DNA of 26,501 bases from Faecalicatena fissicatena. Its GTDB lineage: Bacteria; Bacillota; Clostridia; Lachnospirales; Lachnospiraceae. The stretch spans positions 1 to 26,501 of the forward strand of contig LDAQ01000071.1 of NCBI GenBank assembly GCA_001028025.1, read 5' to 3'. The position numbers and the translations under genes are program-made. The notes below the pieces were generated by a model. The model did no database searches. It saw nothing but the letters and a program-made list of their open reading frames with translations, and was not told the origin of the DNA. Positions 1 through 7,670 of the stretch are shown here, piece after piece; position 1 is the first letter of the stretch; every line of letters begins with the position of its first letter.

Positions 1-46
1 TCTATCCCTTCATTTCGCGCCCCCCTCCGACAATTATCAAGAATGC

Positions 47-75
47 TTGACGATTGTGGGAAACATTCATATAAT
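47..75 (+). promoter_or_regulatory. Sigma-A-type promoter for the deoR-family/araD unit
   Basis: A TTGACG box (47-52) and a perfect TATAAT box (70-75) are separated by exactly 17 bp, about 75 bp before the DeoR-type gene. The motif CATATAATT that includes the -10 box recurs at 98-106, about 30 bp away. That is a possible direct-repeat operator or simply AT-rich chance. Transcription would start near 82. Confidence 0.7.
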
Positions 76-150
76 TATCTTAAAAGCGTTATATAAACAT
101 ATAATTGAAGAAAGTAAAACCTGTCAGAGCGGTGAAAAGAGGGAAAAGGT

Positions 151-948
151 ATGAAAAGAAGCAGGGCATTGGTTGAAAACAGAAGAAATAAGGTGCTGCA
201 GTCGCTGAAGAACAACGGCTTTGTAAAAGTGCAGGAACTGGCAGAAGAGCTTCAGGTATCCCCTCTGACGATACGCAGGGATCTCCAGTATCTTGAGGAT
301 CAGAAGAAACTGGAGCGCTTTTACGGCGGCGCCACTGTGACGGACCGTGTAACCGACATTGATATGGAACAGGATGAGGTCAAACTGTACCGGGAGAGGA
401 TCGCCCAGTATGCGGCTTCACTGGTGGAAGACGGGGATACCATTTTTATCAATACAAGCGCTACTGCACTGCAGATGATAAAATATATCAGGGACAAACG
501 GGTAATCGTGATCACCAACAATGGGAAGGCCATATACACGGAGCATTCCTCCAAAGTATCGGTCATACTCAGCGGAGGAGAGCTGCGTGAGATCAAAGAG
601 GCAATGGTGGGTGAGTTTGCTTCCAACAATATCAGTAAAGTAACTGCCAAAAAAAGTTTTATAGGATGCTCCGGACTAAGCCTGGAGAGCGGAATGACTA
701 CAGAGATACTAAGTGAAGTGAATATTAACCAGTTGATGCTTCAGCGTGTTACAGATACTTCCTATATCCTGGCTGACCACACGAAGATTGGAAGAAACAG
801 CAGTTTTGTGAGCTGCCCGACAGAGTCTATACTGAATATTATCACGGACGAAAAGGCACCGAAAGAGATTGTAGATGGCTTGCGGGAGTATGAAGTAAAT
901 GTAGTGCAGGTGTCAAAAGAAGGCACGCCTGTAGACTTTCAGGTGTAA
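151..948 (+). CDS. DeoR/GlpR-family transcriptional regulator
   Basis: A 265-residue sugar-responsive transcription factor. Residues about 11-62 form the DeoR winged-helix domain: the segment from RRNKVLQSL through VSPLTIRRDLQYLE to the FYGGA turn is typical. The rest matches the DeoRC sensor domain, which in this family binds phosphorylated sugars, with the usual TIFINTSAT and VITNN segments. The start has a purine-rich ribosome site (GAGGGAAAAGG) and the length is normal for the family. It lies 103 bp before an AraD-type epimerase with no clear terminator between, so the two are probably co-transcribed. A phosphorylated pentose from the neighbouring pathway is the likely effector, but that is inferred from context only. 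The family call is secure; target sites and ligand are not. Confidence 0.9.
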   Translation: MKRSRALVENRRNKVLQSLKNNGFVKVQELAEELQVSPLTIRRDLQYLEDQKKLERFYGGATVTDRVTDIDMEQDEVKLYRERIAQYAASLVEDGDTIFINTSATALQMIKYIRDKRVIVITNNGKAIYTEHSSKVSVILSGGELREIKEAMVGEFASNNISKVTAKKSFIGCSGLSLESGMTTEILSEVNINQLMLQRVTDTSYILADHTKIGRNSSFVSCPTESILNIITDEKAPKEIVDGLREYEVNVVQVSKEGTPVDFQV

Positions 949-1051
949 AGAAAAACTGCGGCATAAAAGCACATAAGGGTACGGAAACTTTTTAAGGAAC
1001 ATTTTAAAATACAGTTTTTGAATTAACAGGTAATGGATCGAGGAGGAAAAT

Positions 1052-1744
1052 ATGTTAGAAGAATTAAAGCAGAAGGTATATGAAGCGAATATGGAACTGC
1101 CCCGCAGGGGCCTTGTCACTTATACATGGGGCAATGTCAGCGGAATTGACAGAGAGTCTGGTCTTTTTGTCATCAAACCCAGCGGTGTGGATTACGAGAC
1201 GCTGATGCCCGAGGATATGGTAGTGATGGATCTGGAAGGAAATAAGCTGGAAGGAAAGTATAATCCTTCATCTGACACGCCAACCCATCTGGAATTATAC
1301 AGGGCGTTCCCGGAAGTGGGCGGCATTGTACATACTCATTCCTCCTGGGCAACATCCTGGGCACAGGCATGCAGAAGCGTTCCGTGTTATGGAACCACCC
1401 ATGCGGATTACTACTACGGGGAGATTCCCTGTGCGAGAAGCCTGACAGCAGAGGAGATTAATGGGGAATACGAGAAAAACACGGGACTTGTAATTATAGA
1501 GACCTTTAAGGAGAAGGATCCTGCCAGCGTGCCTGGAGTTCTGTGCTCCAACCACGGACCATTCACCTGGGGGAAAGATGCGGCCGAGGCTGTGCATAAT
1601 GCGGTGGTACTTGAGGAAGTTGCAAAGATGGCTTTCCGCACGGAGCAGCTAAACACTGGAGTGGCTCCTGCGCCGCAGGTGCTGCAGGATAAGCACTATC
1701 TGAGAAAACACGGGCCGGGAGCTTACTACGGGCAGGGCAAATAA
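1052..1744 (+). CDS. araD: L-ribulose-5-phosphate 4-epimerase (AraD/UlaF/SgbE type)
   Basis: A class II aldolase-fold enzyme of 230 residues, the usual length, converting L-ribulose-5-phosphate to D-xylulose-5-phosphate, the entry into the pentose phosphate pathway. The key residues are visible: Asp75, His94, His96 (VHTHSSW) and His168 (SNHGPF) for zinc, Asp119 in TTHADYYYG, and the C-terminal GAYYGQ with the catalytic tyrosine. A strong GAGGAGG site precedes the ATG. It sits behind the DeoR-type gene and is followed by an intrinsic terminator. UlaE (16369) would make its substrate from L-xylulose-5-phosphate, so this is likely the last step of the pathway in this window. AraD, UlaF and SgbE cannot be told apart by eye, and no arabinose isomerase or ribulokinase is present. 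Confidence 0.93.
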   Translation: MLEELKQKVYEANMELPRRGLVTYTWGNVSGIDRESGLFVIKPSGVDYETLMPEDMVVMDLEGNKLEGKYNPSSDTPTHLELYRAFPEVGGIVHTHSSWATSWAQACRSVPCYGTTHADYYYGEIPCARSLTAEEINGEYEKNTGLVIIETFKEKDPASVPGVLCSNHGPFTWGKDAAEAVHNAVVLEEVAKMAFRTEQLNTGVAPAPQVLQDKHYLRKHGPGAYYGQGK

Positions 1745-1770
1745 TGGTTTAATGTGAATAGCAGAACTGG

Positions 1771-1800
1771 AAAACGCGGACAGAACTTGCCCGCGTTTTT
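1771..1800 (+). terminator. Intrinsic terminator after araD
   Basis: AAAACGCGG (1771-1779) pairs with CCGCGTTTT (1791-1799) across an 11-nt loop, and the T-run follows directly, 26 bp after the araD stop. Confidence 0.8.
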
Positions 1801-1841
1801 ATCTATTAACGGTATTTTATTGCATCGTTTCTTAAAGTTGA

Positions 1842-1870
1842 TTGCCATGTCAGAAAAAATACTCTATAAT
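1842..1870 (+). promoter_or_regulatory. Promoter of the lacI-family gene
   Basis: TTGCCA (1842-1847) and TATAAT (1865-1870) with a 17-bp spacer, about 54 bp before the assigned start codon. No copy of the AGAAAAACGTTTTTCT operator overlaps it, so strong autorepression through that site is not evident. Confidence 0.65.
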
Positions 1871-1923
1871 ATAATCGATTGATGTGCGGTGCAGGACCTT
1901 CAGAGGAGGTACGGAAAATTAAG

Positions 1924-3003
1924 ATGTATGGAATAAAAGATGTGGCACAAAAAGCCGGTGTTTCTATTTCTACGGTTTCAAATGTTTTGAATAAGACAAA
2001 ATATGTCAGCCCTGAACTGGTTCGGAAGGTGGAGGCGGCAGTAAATGAACTGTCATATGAGGTGAATCCGATTGCGCGAAGTATGAAGAGTAACAGGTCG
2101 GGGACTATTGGAATTATAACAGAGGATATTTGTGGTGTTTTTTATCCTTATATTATAAAGGGAATTGCTTCGATTACAGAGCGGGCCGGTTATCAGATGG
2201 TCATTTGTGATACACAGGGAGAGTATGGGGACAGCAATGCAGCGAAACGGGAGCAGGAGATATTTAAGAACCTGATGGCCAGCCGTGTGGATGGGATTAT
2301 TTTTGCATCTCTTGTATCTACGGAAGAACGGGAAAGATACCTGAACAAATTGATGAAAGCTTCTCAGCGTTATAAGCCGATTCCGCTTGTCAGCCTGGAG
2401 AGAGACTTTACTCAGTTTGGCATAGATTCGGTTTATTTTGATGCGTACGAGAACTCCCAGAAGGCAGTGCAGCATCTGATAGACTGCGGCTGCAAGAAGA
2501 TTGGACATATCACAGGCCCTGAGATTATGGAGGTTGCTGAAGAGCGTGTACAGGGGTATTTGGCATGCATGAAGAAAAACGATTTTTTAGTGGATCGAAG
2601 AACAATGATAGTAAGAGGCGATTATAGCCATCAGAGCGGATATAAAGGAATGAAGCAGCTTTTAGACAACGTTCCTGATCTGGATGGTGTTTTCTGTGGT
2701 AACGACCAGATGGCTATAGGAGCGTTAAAGCTTCTCAGGGAATACGGCAGAAAGATTCCTGAGGAAGTAAAACTCATCGGTTATGATGATGTATTTTTAT
2801 CCAGTGTGGTAGAGCCGGCTATTTCGACCATACACATACGTAAGCGCCATGCCGGTATTGAAGCGGCAAAGTTGTTGATGGAACGGATTGATAATCCTGC
2901 AGAAGAAAGAGAGCCTGTGGGAATTAAGATGGAAAGCAGGCTGGTTGTCCGAAAATCGACGGTTGCGGATGCACCGGAAGACTGGATACTGGCAGATTGG
3001 TAA
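1924..3003 (+). CDS. LacI/GalR-family transcriptional regulator
   Basis: A 359-residue repressor-type protein. The N-terminal helix-turn-helix (YGIKDVAQKAGVSISTVSNV, residues 2-21) and the NPIARSMKSN hinge are classic for LacI/GalR proteins. The rest is a periplasmic-binding-protein-like sensor (GIITEDICG; CGNDQMAIGALKLL; LIGYDDV). I place the start at 1924, with AGAGGAGGT at about 1901-1909. An in-frame ATG at 1879 would add 15 residues that do not look like the family N-terminus. It has its own promoter and a structured terminator, and lies directly before the operon at 3469. Four copies of a CG-centred palindrome, the kind of site this family binds, occur just downstream and again before the cupin gene. 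It is therefore probably the local repressor; the inducer is unknown. Confidence 0.93.
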   Translation: MYGIKDVAQKAGVSISTVSNVLNKTKYVSPELVRKVEAAVNELSYEVNPIARSMKSNRSGTIGIITEDICGVFYPYIIKGIASITERAGYQMVICDTQGEYGDSNAAKREQEIFKNLMASRVDGIIFASLVSTEERERYLNKLMKASQRYKPIPLVSLERDFTQFGIDSVYFDAYENSQKAVQHLIDCGCKKIGHITGPEIMEVAEERVQGYLACMKKNDFLVDRRTMIVRGDYSHQSGYKGMKQLLDNVPDLDGVFCGNDQMAIGALKLLREYGRKIPEEVKLIGYDDVFLSSVVEPAISTIHIRKRHAGIEAAKLLMERIDNPAEEREPVGIKMESRLVVRKSTVADAPEDWILADW

Positions 3004-3055
3004 TGTGATATTTGAGACAGGGGGGAACGGGAAGAATCCACTTTGATGTAATGGG

Positions 3056-3120
3056 GATCAGGAATCGTTAAGGACATGAAAGAGTGTCTGAGGAACGTAA
3101 CCTGATCTCTATTTATTTTT
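3056..3120 (+). terminator. Long interrupted hairpin ending the lacI-family transcript
   Basis: Three nested perfect helices share one axis: GATCAGG/CCTGATC (3056-3062/3101-3107), CGTT/AACG (3066-3069/3094-3097) and GACA/TGTC (3073-3076/3085-3088). They are separated by small internal loops (AAT/TAA in the first). A U-rich tail (TCTATTTATTTTT) follows. This fits an intrinsic terminator, with an unusually long interrupted stem. Confidence 0.6.
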
Positions 3121-3122
3121 AC

Positions 3123-3138
3123 AGAAAAACGTTTTTGT
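3123..3138. promoter_or_regulatory. LacI-family operator O1
   Basis: AGAAAAACGTTTTTGT matches the palindromic consensus AGAAAAACGTTTTTCT at 15 of 16 positions. The symmetry extends outwards by C...G. It lies about 115 bp upstream of the predicted start of the main operon. Confidence 0.7.
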
Positions 3139-3183
3139 GAATAATGTATAAAAACAGAGGTGAAATCTCTTATAGTTTTTACA

Positions 3184-3199
3184 AAAAAATCGTTTTTCT
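3184..3199. promoter_or_regulatory. LacI-family operator O2, upstream of the -35 box
   Basis: AAAAAATCGTTTTTCT has a perfect right half-site and two differences in the left half. It ends 10 bp before the TTGACA box, 61 bp centre to centre from O1. Confidence 0.65.
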
Positions 3200-3209
3200 G
3201 TTAAAAGCA

Positions 3210-3238
3210 TTGACAAAGGGGGTCTATGGGAATATGAT
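3210..3238 (+). promoter_or_regulatory. Main promoter of the mutarotase/ABC/kinase operon
   Basis: A perfect TTGACA (3210-3215) and TATGAT (3233-3238) are spaced by 17 bp. Transcription would start near 3245, giving an untranslated leader of about 220 nt before the mutarotase gene. Operators O1 and O2 lie upstream and O3 downstream of the start, a layout suited to repression by DNA looping. Confidence 0.8.
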
Positions 3239-3308
3239 TAAAACAAGTTCAAAGAGTAAAAAATAAAAAAGGAACGGCACACAATCAATCGTATTTTTTT
3301 TAACTCTT

Positions 3309-3324
3309 AGAAAAACGTTTTTCT
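3309..3324. promoter_or_regulatory. LacI-family operator O3 (perfect palindrome)
   Basis: AGAAAAACGTTTTTCT is a perfect 16-bp palindrome about 65 bp downstream of the predicted transcription start. It is 125 bp centre to centre from O2, close to 12 helical turns. Confidence 0.8.
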
Positions 3325-3445
3325 GATGTAGCATAGAAGCTTATCAGTTAATACGACAGCAGAACAGGATAGGGAAAGGAGGTATTTTATTCTGTAACGG
3401 ACAGGGAAACAAAGTAAACGTAGAACATTGTTTGGAGAGGAGATA

Positions 3446-3472
3446 GTGACGGCGGTCATAGAAAAGGTATGA
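3446..3472 (+). CDS. Possible 8-codon leader ORF coupled to the mutarotase gene
   Basis: A GTG at 3446 follows GGAGAGGAG (3434-3442) and opens an 8-codon frame reading MTAVIEKV. Its TGA (3470-3472) overlaps the ATG at 3469 in an ATGA arrangement. The mutarotase start itself has only AAAAGG at about 1 nt spacing, too close for a normal ribosome site, so entry through this frame and translational coupling is a reasonable guess. The predicted peptide has no recognisable function. Confidence 0.35.
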   Translation: MTAVIEKV

Positions 3473-3828
3473 AAAAATATTGTCTGGTAAACGAAATCAA
3501 ACCGGAGCGTTTGGATGATTATGTGAATGCACATCTGCATCCATGGGACGAATTGCTGGAATGCCTCAAAGCTGCGGGTACAAAGGAAGAGTACATATTT
3601 ATGCTGGGTAACAAGGCGCTGGTGTTTATCGAGTGCGAAGACATGGAGACATACACAGAAAAGTTCGGGAAAAGTGAAGTCGGAAAGAAATGGCTCGAAT
3701 TTGTAGCAGACTTCATTGAAGAAAGTCCATTTGCGGATGCGTCCGGGAAAGCACGGGAAGATGTGGACGGCCTGCGCAAAGTGTTTGACCTGAACCAGCA
3801 GCTCGCAGGGGAATTTCAGGATAATTAG
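3469..3828 (+). CDS. L-rhamnose mutarotase-family protein (RhaM/DUF718)
   Basis: A 119-residue protein of the RhaM fold, cytoplasmic enzymes that speed interconversion of sugar anomers. The N-terminus KKYCLVNEIKPERLDDY, the HPWDEL segment with His22 (the position of the catalytic His in RhaM) and the WLEFV region near residue 72 match the family. It is about 15 residues longer than E. coli RhaM at the C-terminus. It is the first gene of the long operon, and no rhamnose isomerase, kinase or aldolase is present, so the substrate is probably the sugar carried by the adjacent ABC importer rather than rhamnose. It may start by coupling to an upstream 8-codon frame. The family is clear; the substrate is not. 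Confidence 0.87.
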   Translation: MKKYCLVNEIKPERLDDYVNAHLHPWDELLECLKAAGTKEEYIFMLGNKALVFIECEDMETYTEKFGKSEVGKKWLEFVADFIEESPFADASGKAREDVDGLRKVFDLNQQLAGEFQDN

Positions 3829-3971
3829 TCCGGTAAGCTTAAGTCTCAGAAAGTATTAGTCCAGGAAATGTAACAGTTCAGACATGCTGAACTATTACCA
3901 GAAAATCATGGTTCAGGAAGTATTGATTCAGGAAGGATAAGCTCAGGAAGCAGAAATTCAGAAAATTAAAG
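3815..3971 (+). repeat. Degenerate ~15-nt tandem repeat between mutarotase and binding-protein genes
   Basis: Four units abut in perfect 15-nt register: TTCAGGAAGTATTGA (3912-3926), TTCAGGAAGGATAAG (3927-3941), CTCAGGAAGCAGAAA (3942-3956) and TTCAGAAAATTAAAG (3957-3971). Looser copies of 14-17 nt continue upstream, including CTCAGAAAGTATTAG (3845-3859), back into the last codons of the mutarotase gene. A perfect 7-bp hairpin (AGTTCAG/CTGAACT, 3875-3893) interrupts the array. It lies in the transcribed spacer. Confidence 0.6.
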
Positions 3972-3990
3972 CTGGAGAAGCAGCTTTAAT
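3965..3990 (+). other. Stem-loop before the binding-protein ribosome site
   Basis: ATTAAAGCTG (3965-3974) and CAGCTTTAAT (3981-3990) form a perfect 10-bp stem with a GAGAAG loop, 25 nt before the AGGAGG of the binding-protein gene. No T-run follows, so it is more likely an mRNA 5'-end or processing element than a terminator. Confidence 0.55.
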
Positions 3991-4028
3991 GGTAACGAAA
4001 AACAATTCAAGAATCAGGAGGAATGAAA

Positions 4029-5054
4029 ATGAAAAAGAAAATTTTGGGTGTAGTACTTAGTATTGCAATGGTGGCATCTATGCTGGCAGGTTGTGGTTCA
4101 GGTGAAACAAAGGAAAAAGATACGGAGAAAAAAACGGAAGATACAAAAGCTGCCAAAGATGATAAATCGGAAGGCGAAACAAAGAGCGGCGGATATAAAA
4201 TTGCTTATCTGAATGCATTGGTTTCAGTACCCTATTTCGGATATCTGGACAGTGCCATTGAGGAACATGCAAAAGAACTGGGAGTTGAACTTCAGATATT
4301 GGATGGAAAGACGGACAATCAGGTAATGTACGATCAGGCACTGAGCATAATCGATCAGGACTTTGATGCGGTAATCCTGACACCGAGCGATATGGCAGGT
4401 TCTGTTTCTATAGTAGAAGCCATTCACGATGCAGGACTTCCATTGATCGTCTGCAATTCACGTGTAGATGCATCTGTAGAAGAGCTGACTGACTCTCTGG
4501 TCTGCTGTGATCCAAGTTATGAAGGAGAAGTAGTAGGTAAGCTTGCAGTAGAGCAGCTGCCTAAAGGCGGAAAATGCGTGACTCTGGAGGGAGTTGCAGG
4601 CCAGGAAGCACAGATTTACAGAACCGAAGGCTTTAAAAAAGGGATTGAGGGAAGCAAGATTGAGATTGTACAGCAGAACATCTGTGACTGGGATAAAGCG
4701 AAAGCAATGTCCGCAACAGATGATATGATTGCTGCATATCCGGATCTGGCTATGATATTTGCACAGGATGACTCTATGGCACTGGGCGCGATTGAAGCGG
4801 TTAAGGCAGCAGGAAAAGAAGACCAGATTAAAGTTATGGGACTGGGCTACATGGGTGATGAGTCCAAAGAAGCTCTTCTGGATGGCAGTCTTCTGGGAAC
4901 CTGTACACAGTCTCCTTCATGGGAAGGCGTTACCGCTCTTGACGTTGCGATTGACGTCATCGAAGGAAAAGAGGTTGAGACCTGGTATAAGACCGAGTGT
5001 CTGGCTGTTACAAAAGAGAACTGTGAAAGCATTGACCATGGCTATAATGAATAG
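4029..5054 (+). CDS. Sugar ABC transporter substrate-binding lipoprotein (ribose/xylose type)
   Basis: An extracellular lipid-anchored receptor for a sugar. Residues 1-21 are a lipoprotein signal (KKK, hydrophobic core, LAGC lipobox with Cys22), followed by a charged Lys/Glu/Asp linker to about residue 57. The remainder is a Peripla_BP_4 (RbsB-like) domain with IAYLNALVSVPYFGY near its start and ILTPSD and FAQDDSMALGA later. I choose the ATG at 4029 rather than 4023: AGGAGG (4016-4021) is 7 nt from 4029 but only 1 nt from 4023. It is followed by its ATPase and two permeases in one operon. The repeat and hairpin before it and the GC-rich stem-loop after it may let it be made in excess over the membrane parts, as is common for such operons. 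The sugar is not readable from sequence. Confidence 0.93.
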   Translation: MKKKILGVVLSIAMVASMLAGCGSGETKEKDTEKKTEDTKAAKDDKSEGETKSGGYKIAYLNALVSVPYFGYLDSAIEEHAKELGVELQILDGKTDNQVMYDQALSIIDQDFDAVILTPSDMAGSVSIVEAIHDAGLPLIVCNSRVDASVEELTDSLVCCDPSYEGEVVGKLAVEQLPKGGKCVTLEGVAGQEAQIYRTEGFKKGIEGSKIEIVQQNICDWDKAKAMSATDDMIAAYPDLAMIFAQDDSMALGAIEAVKAAGKEDQIKVMGLGYMGDESKEALLDGSLLGTCTQSPSWEGVTALDVAIDVIEGKEVETWYKTECLAVTKENCESIDHGYNE

Positions 5055-5061
5055 CAAATAT

Positions 5062-5085
5062 ACGGGGGAGGGCGGCCTCCCCCGT
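5062..5085 (+). other. GC-rich stem-loop between binding-protein and ATPase genes
   Basis: ACGGGGGAGG (5062-5071) and CCTCCCCCGT (5076-5085) form a perfect 10-bp stem closed by GCGG, 8 nt after the stop codon. A weaker hairpin (GCAGCC/GGCTGC, 5096-5116) follows. There is no T-run, so partial attenuation or 3'-end protection of the upstream message is more likely than full termination. Confidence 0.65.
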
Positions 5086-5163
5086 TGCTTCACCGGCAGC
5101 CGGGATATCGGGCTGCAGGCTGATGGAAAACTGGAGTGTCCGTTTTAACTTAGGAGGTCAGAC

Positions 5164-6648
5164 ATGTCAGATGTTATATTGGAAATGAAGAATATTACCA
5201 AGAGATTTCCCGGGGTTGTCGCTTTGGATGATGTTTCATTCTGTGTCGGCAAAGGAGAAATCCGGGCGCTGGTAGGAGAGAACGGGGCCGGGAAATCTAC
5301 CTTGATGAAGATACTTAATGGAGCGTATTCTGCAGACAGCGGTGAAATCTGGATGCATGGCAAACGGGTTATGAATAAAAACCCTCTGGAAGCCCAGCAT
5401 AATGGTTTATCAATCATCTACCAGGAGTTTAATTTGGTTCCGTCCTTAAGTGTAGCGGAAAATATTTTTATAGGCCGGCTTAAACAGGGCAGGAAAGCAA
5501 TTGACTGGAAAGATATTTATAAAAAAGCAGAAGAATTGATGCACAATCTCAATTATGACATTGATGTCAGGGAAACTGTCGAAAACTTAAGTGTTGCCCA
5601 AAAGCAGATGATAGAGATAACCAAGGCGCTGTCTGTTGATGCCAAAGTAATCATTATGGATGAACCGTCAGCGGTACTTACAGAAAATGAATTGAGAAAA
5701 TTGTTCGATATTGTTCTTGACTTAAAAAGCAAGGGAATTACGGTTATTTATATTTCACACCGTCTGGAGGAGATATTTCAGATATGTGACTCCGTAACGG
5801 TACTCAGAGACGGTCAGATTATTGATACATCCGAGATAAAAGATACGACAAAACAGCAGTTGATTGAAAAGATGGTCGGGAGAAAGCTGGAGCAGGAATT
5901 CCCCACCAGAAATGTAGAATTGGGTGAGACGGTGCTGAAGGTAAACGCACTGAACAGAGGAAATAAAGTAAAAAACATATCATTTGAATTGCGAAAAGGA
6001 GAGATATTAGGACTGGCAGGCCTGGTTGGGGCCGGAAGAACAGAGACTGTGAGACTGCTGGTTGGAGCTGACAGGGCAGTCAGCGGAAATCTTGAGATAA
6101 AAGGGCAGAACGTAAATATGAAATCCCCTCTTGAGGCGAAACGGTCCGGAATCGTTCTTCTCCCGGAAGACCGGAAGACACAGGGGCTGCTTCTGGAAAT
6201 GCCCATTACACAGAATATCAGTGTAGTAGGCCTGGAAAAAGTCAAAAATAAATTCCGCCTTCTGAGCAGGGGCACCGAAAAAGAAGAAGCAATGAAGTAT
6301 TTTAAGACATTGAAAATAAAGGCGCCATCGGCTACCCAGAGAGTTTCTTTTCTGTCAGGTGGCAATCAGCAGAAGGTAGTTATTGCAAAATGGCTGTTCT
6401 CGGGTGCCGATATTCTGATTTTTGATGAGCCGACCAGAGGAATTGATGTTGGTGCAAAGTATGAGATTTACATGGTGATGAACGAACTGGTTGCGCAGGG
6501 AAAGTCAATCATTATGATTTCATCCGATATGAACGAAGTAGTGGCTATGAGTGACAGGGTGATTGTAATGCACGATGGTGAAATACGCGGCGAACTTGAG
6601 GGAGCCGAGATTAATCCGGAGTCAGTGCTGAAATATGCAATAGAATGA
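5164..6648 (+). CDS. Sugar ABC transporter ATPase, duplicated (RbsA/MglA/XylG type)
   Basis: A 494-residue protein with two fused nucleotide-binding domains that powers import through the two permeases encoded next. Domain 1: Walker A GENGAGKST (38-46), Q-loop YQEF, signature LSVAQKQ (about 142-148), Walker B IIMDEP (163-168), switch ISHR. Domain 2: degenerate Walker A GLVGAGRTE (287-295) lacking the GKS lysine, as is normal for this class, then LSGGNQQ (397-403) and FDEPTRG (420-426). Length is typical. The start has AGGAGGT at good spacing and is 109 bp after the binding-protein gene. RbsA, XylG and MglA cannot be separated by eye; the adjacent kinase and epimerases argue for a pentose or similar ketose. 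Confidence 0.95.
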   Translation: MSDVILEMKNITKRFPGVVALDDVSFCVGKGEIRALVGENGAGKSTLMKILNGAYSADSGEIWMHGKRVMNKNPLEAQHNGLSIIYQEFNLVPSLSVAENIFIGRLKQGRKAIDWKDIYKKAEELMHNLNYDIDVRETVENLSVAQKQMIEITKALSVDAKVIIMDEPSAVLTENELRKLFDIVLDLKSKGITVIYISHRLEEIFQICDSVTVLRDGQIIDTSEIKDTTKQQLIEKMVGRKLEQEFPTRNVELGETVLKVNALNRGNKVKNISFELRKGEILGLAGLVGAGRTETVRLLVGADRAVSGNLEIKGQNVNMKSPLEAKRSGIVLLPEDRKTQGLLLEMPITQNISVVGLEKVKNKFRLLSRGTEKEEAMKYFKTLKIKAPSATQRVSFLSGGNQQKVVIAKWLFSGADILIFDEPTRGIDVGAKYEIYMVMNELVAQGKSIIMISSDMNEVVAMSDRVIVMHDGEIRGELEGAEINPESVLKYAIE

Positions 6649-6664
6649 GAGGAGGCAGTATAGA

Positions 6665-7660
6665 GTGATGAACAGGCAGAACAGTCAGGCAGGGGGAAAG
6701 CTGAATTATATCGCGAGTAAATACGGCATGCTTTCCATTCTGGTCCTTATCATAATTGTTGCAGGGATTATCAATCCGGCTTTTTTGACGGGGCAGAATA
6801 TCATAAATATTTTTAAGCAGATTTCAGCTACTGGATTATTGGCGATCGGTATGACATTTGTAATTATATCGGGCGGCATTGACTTATCGGTCGGTGCCAT
6901 GATGTCCATATGCGGGGTGATTTCCGTTGTACTTATACCCCGGTTCGGAGTGCCGGCCGCAATGCTCCTGGCATTGCTGTCAGGACTTGTACTGGGAATA
7001 TTCAACGGTATTTTCGTATCTGCGACAGGCGGAACTATGGGCAGTTCCTTCATTATTACATTCGGAATGTCCACGGTTTTAGGATCCGCTGCACTTTGTA
7101 TCACCAATGGCGCCATTGCATACGCGTCCAAATACAAAAGCTATATGGTGATAGGGCAGGGGTACTGGGGCGTGATTCCCATTACGGTTGCAATCTTTCT
7201 GATCTGTATCGTAGTTGGACAGATCATTTTGGGGAAAACGGGTTTTGGGCGGCTGGTGCACTGCATCGGGGTAAATGAAGAGGCAACGCGTCTGTCCGGG
7301 ATCAGAACAAGGGTTATCAGAATCAGTGTATATGCCATTTCGGGCCTGATGGCTGCAGCCGGAGGAATCTGTCTGTGTTCACGGGTGCGAAGCGCATCTC
7401 CCACGCAGGGAGCCGGATATGAGCTGGATGCCATTGCAGTAGTGCTGCTGGGAGGCAGCCGTATGGGCGGCGGCGCAGGCAGTATCTGGAAGACATTGAT
7501 GGGAGTTGTGATAATGGGTGTTCTTACAAATGCACTGAATGTAGTTGGGGTGACTGCATATCCGCAGAAGATTGTAAGAGGTGTCATCATTCTGGCAGCA
7601 GTGCTGATGGATCTGCGCAGCGCGAAGGCTGAGAATGAAATGCTTGCGACGAAAGTGTGA
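6665..7660 (+). CDS. Sugar ABC transporter permease 1 (RbsC type)
   Basis: An integral membrane protein of about 331 residues in the BPD_transp_2 family, forming half of the import channel. Many hydrophobic segments span the protein, and the family motif GMTFVIISGGIDLSVGA is clear at about residues 60-78, with VVLLGGSRMGGGAGS near the C-terminus. Two adjacent possible starts exist, GTG 6665 and ATG 6668; the GGAGG at 6651-6655 is 9 and 12 nt away, favouring GTG slightly. It follows the ATPase gene by 16 bp and precedes a second, non-identical permease. Confidence 0.93.
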   Translation: MMNRQNSQAGGKLNYIASKYGMLSILVLIIIVAGIINPAFLTGQNIINIFKQISATGLLAIGMTFVIISGGIDLSVGAMMSICGVISVVLIPRFGVPAAMLLALLSGLVLGIFNGIFVSATGGTMGSSFIITFGMSTVLGSAALCITNGAIAYASKYKSYMVIGQGYWGVIPITVAIFLICIVVGQIILGKTGFGRLVHCIGVNEEATRLSGIRTRVIRISVYAISGLMAAAGGICLCSRVRSASPTQGAGYELDAIAVVLLGGSRMGGGAGSIWKTLMGVVIMGVLTNALNVVGVTAYPQKIVRGVIILAAVLMDLRSAKAENEMLATKV

Positions 7661-7670
7661 GGTGGAGAAA

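Noticed and set aside
79..95. cre-like core AAAAGCGTTAT just after the first promoter
   Set aside because: Lacks the outer conserved bases of a CcpA site; too degenerate to call.
2573..2588. AGAAAAACGATTTTTT inside the lacI-type gene
   Set aside because: One good half-site only, and it encodes KKNDFL; not enough for an autoregulatory operator.
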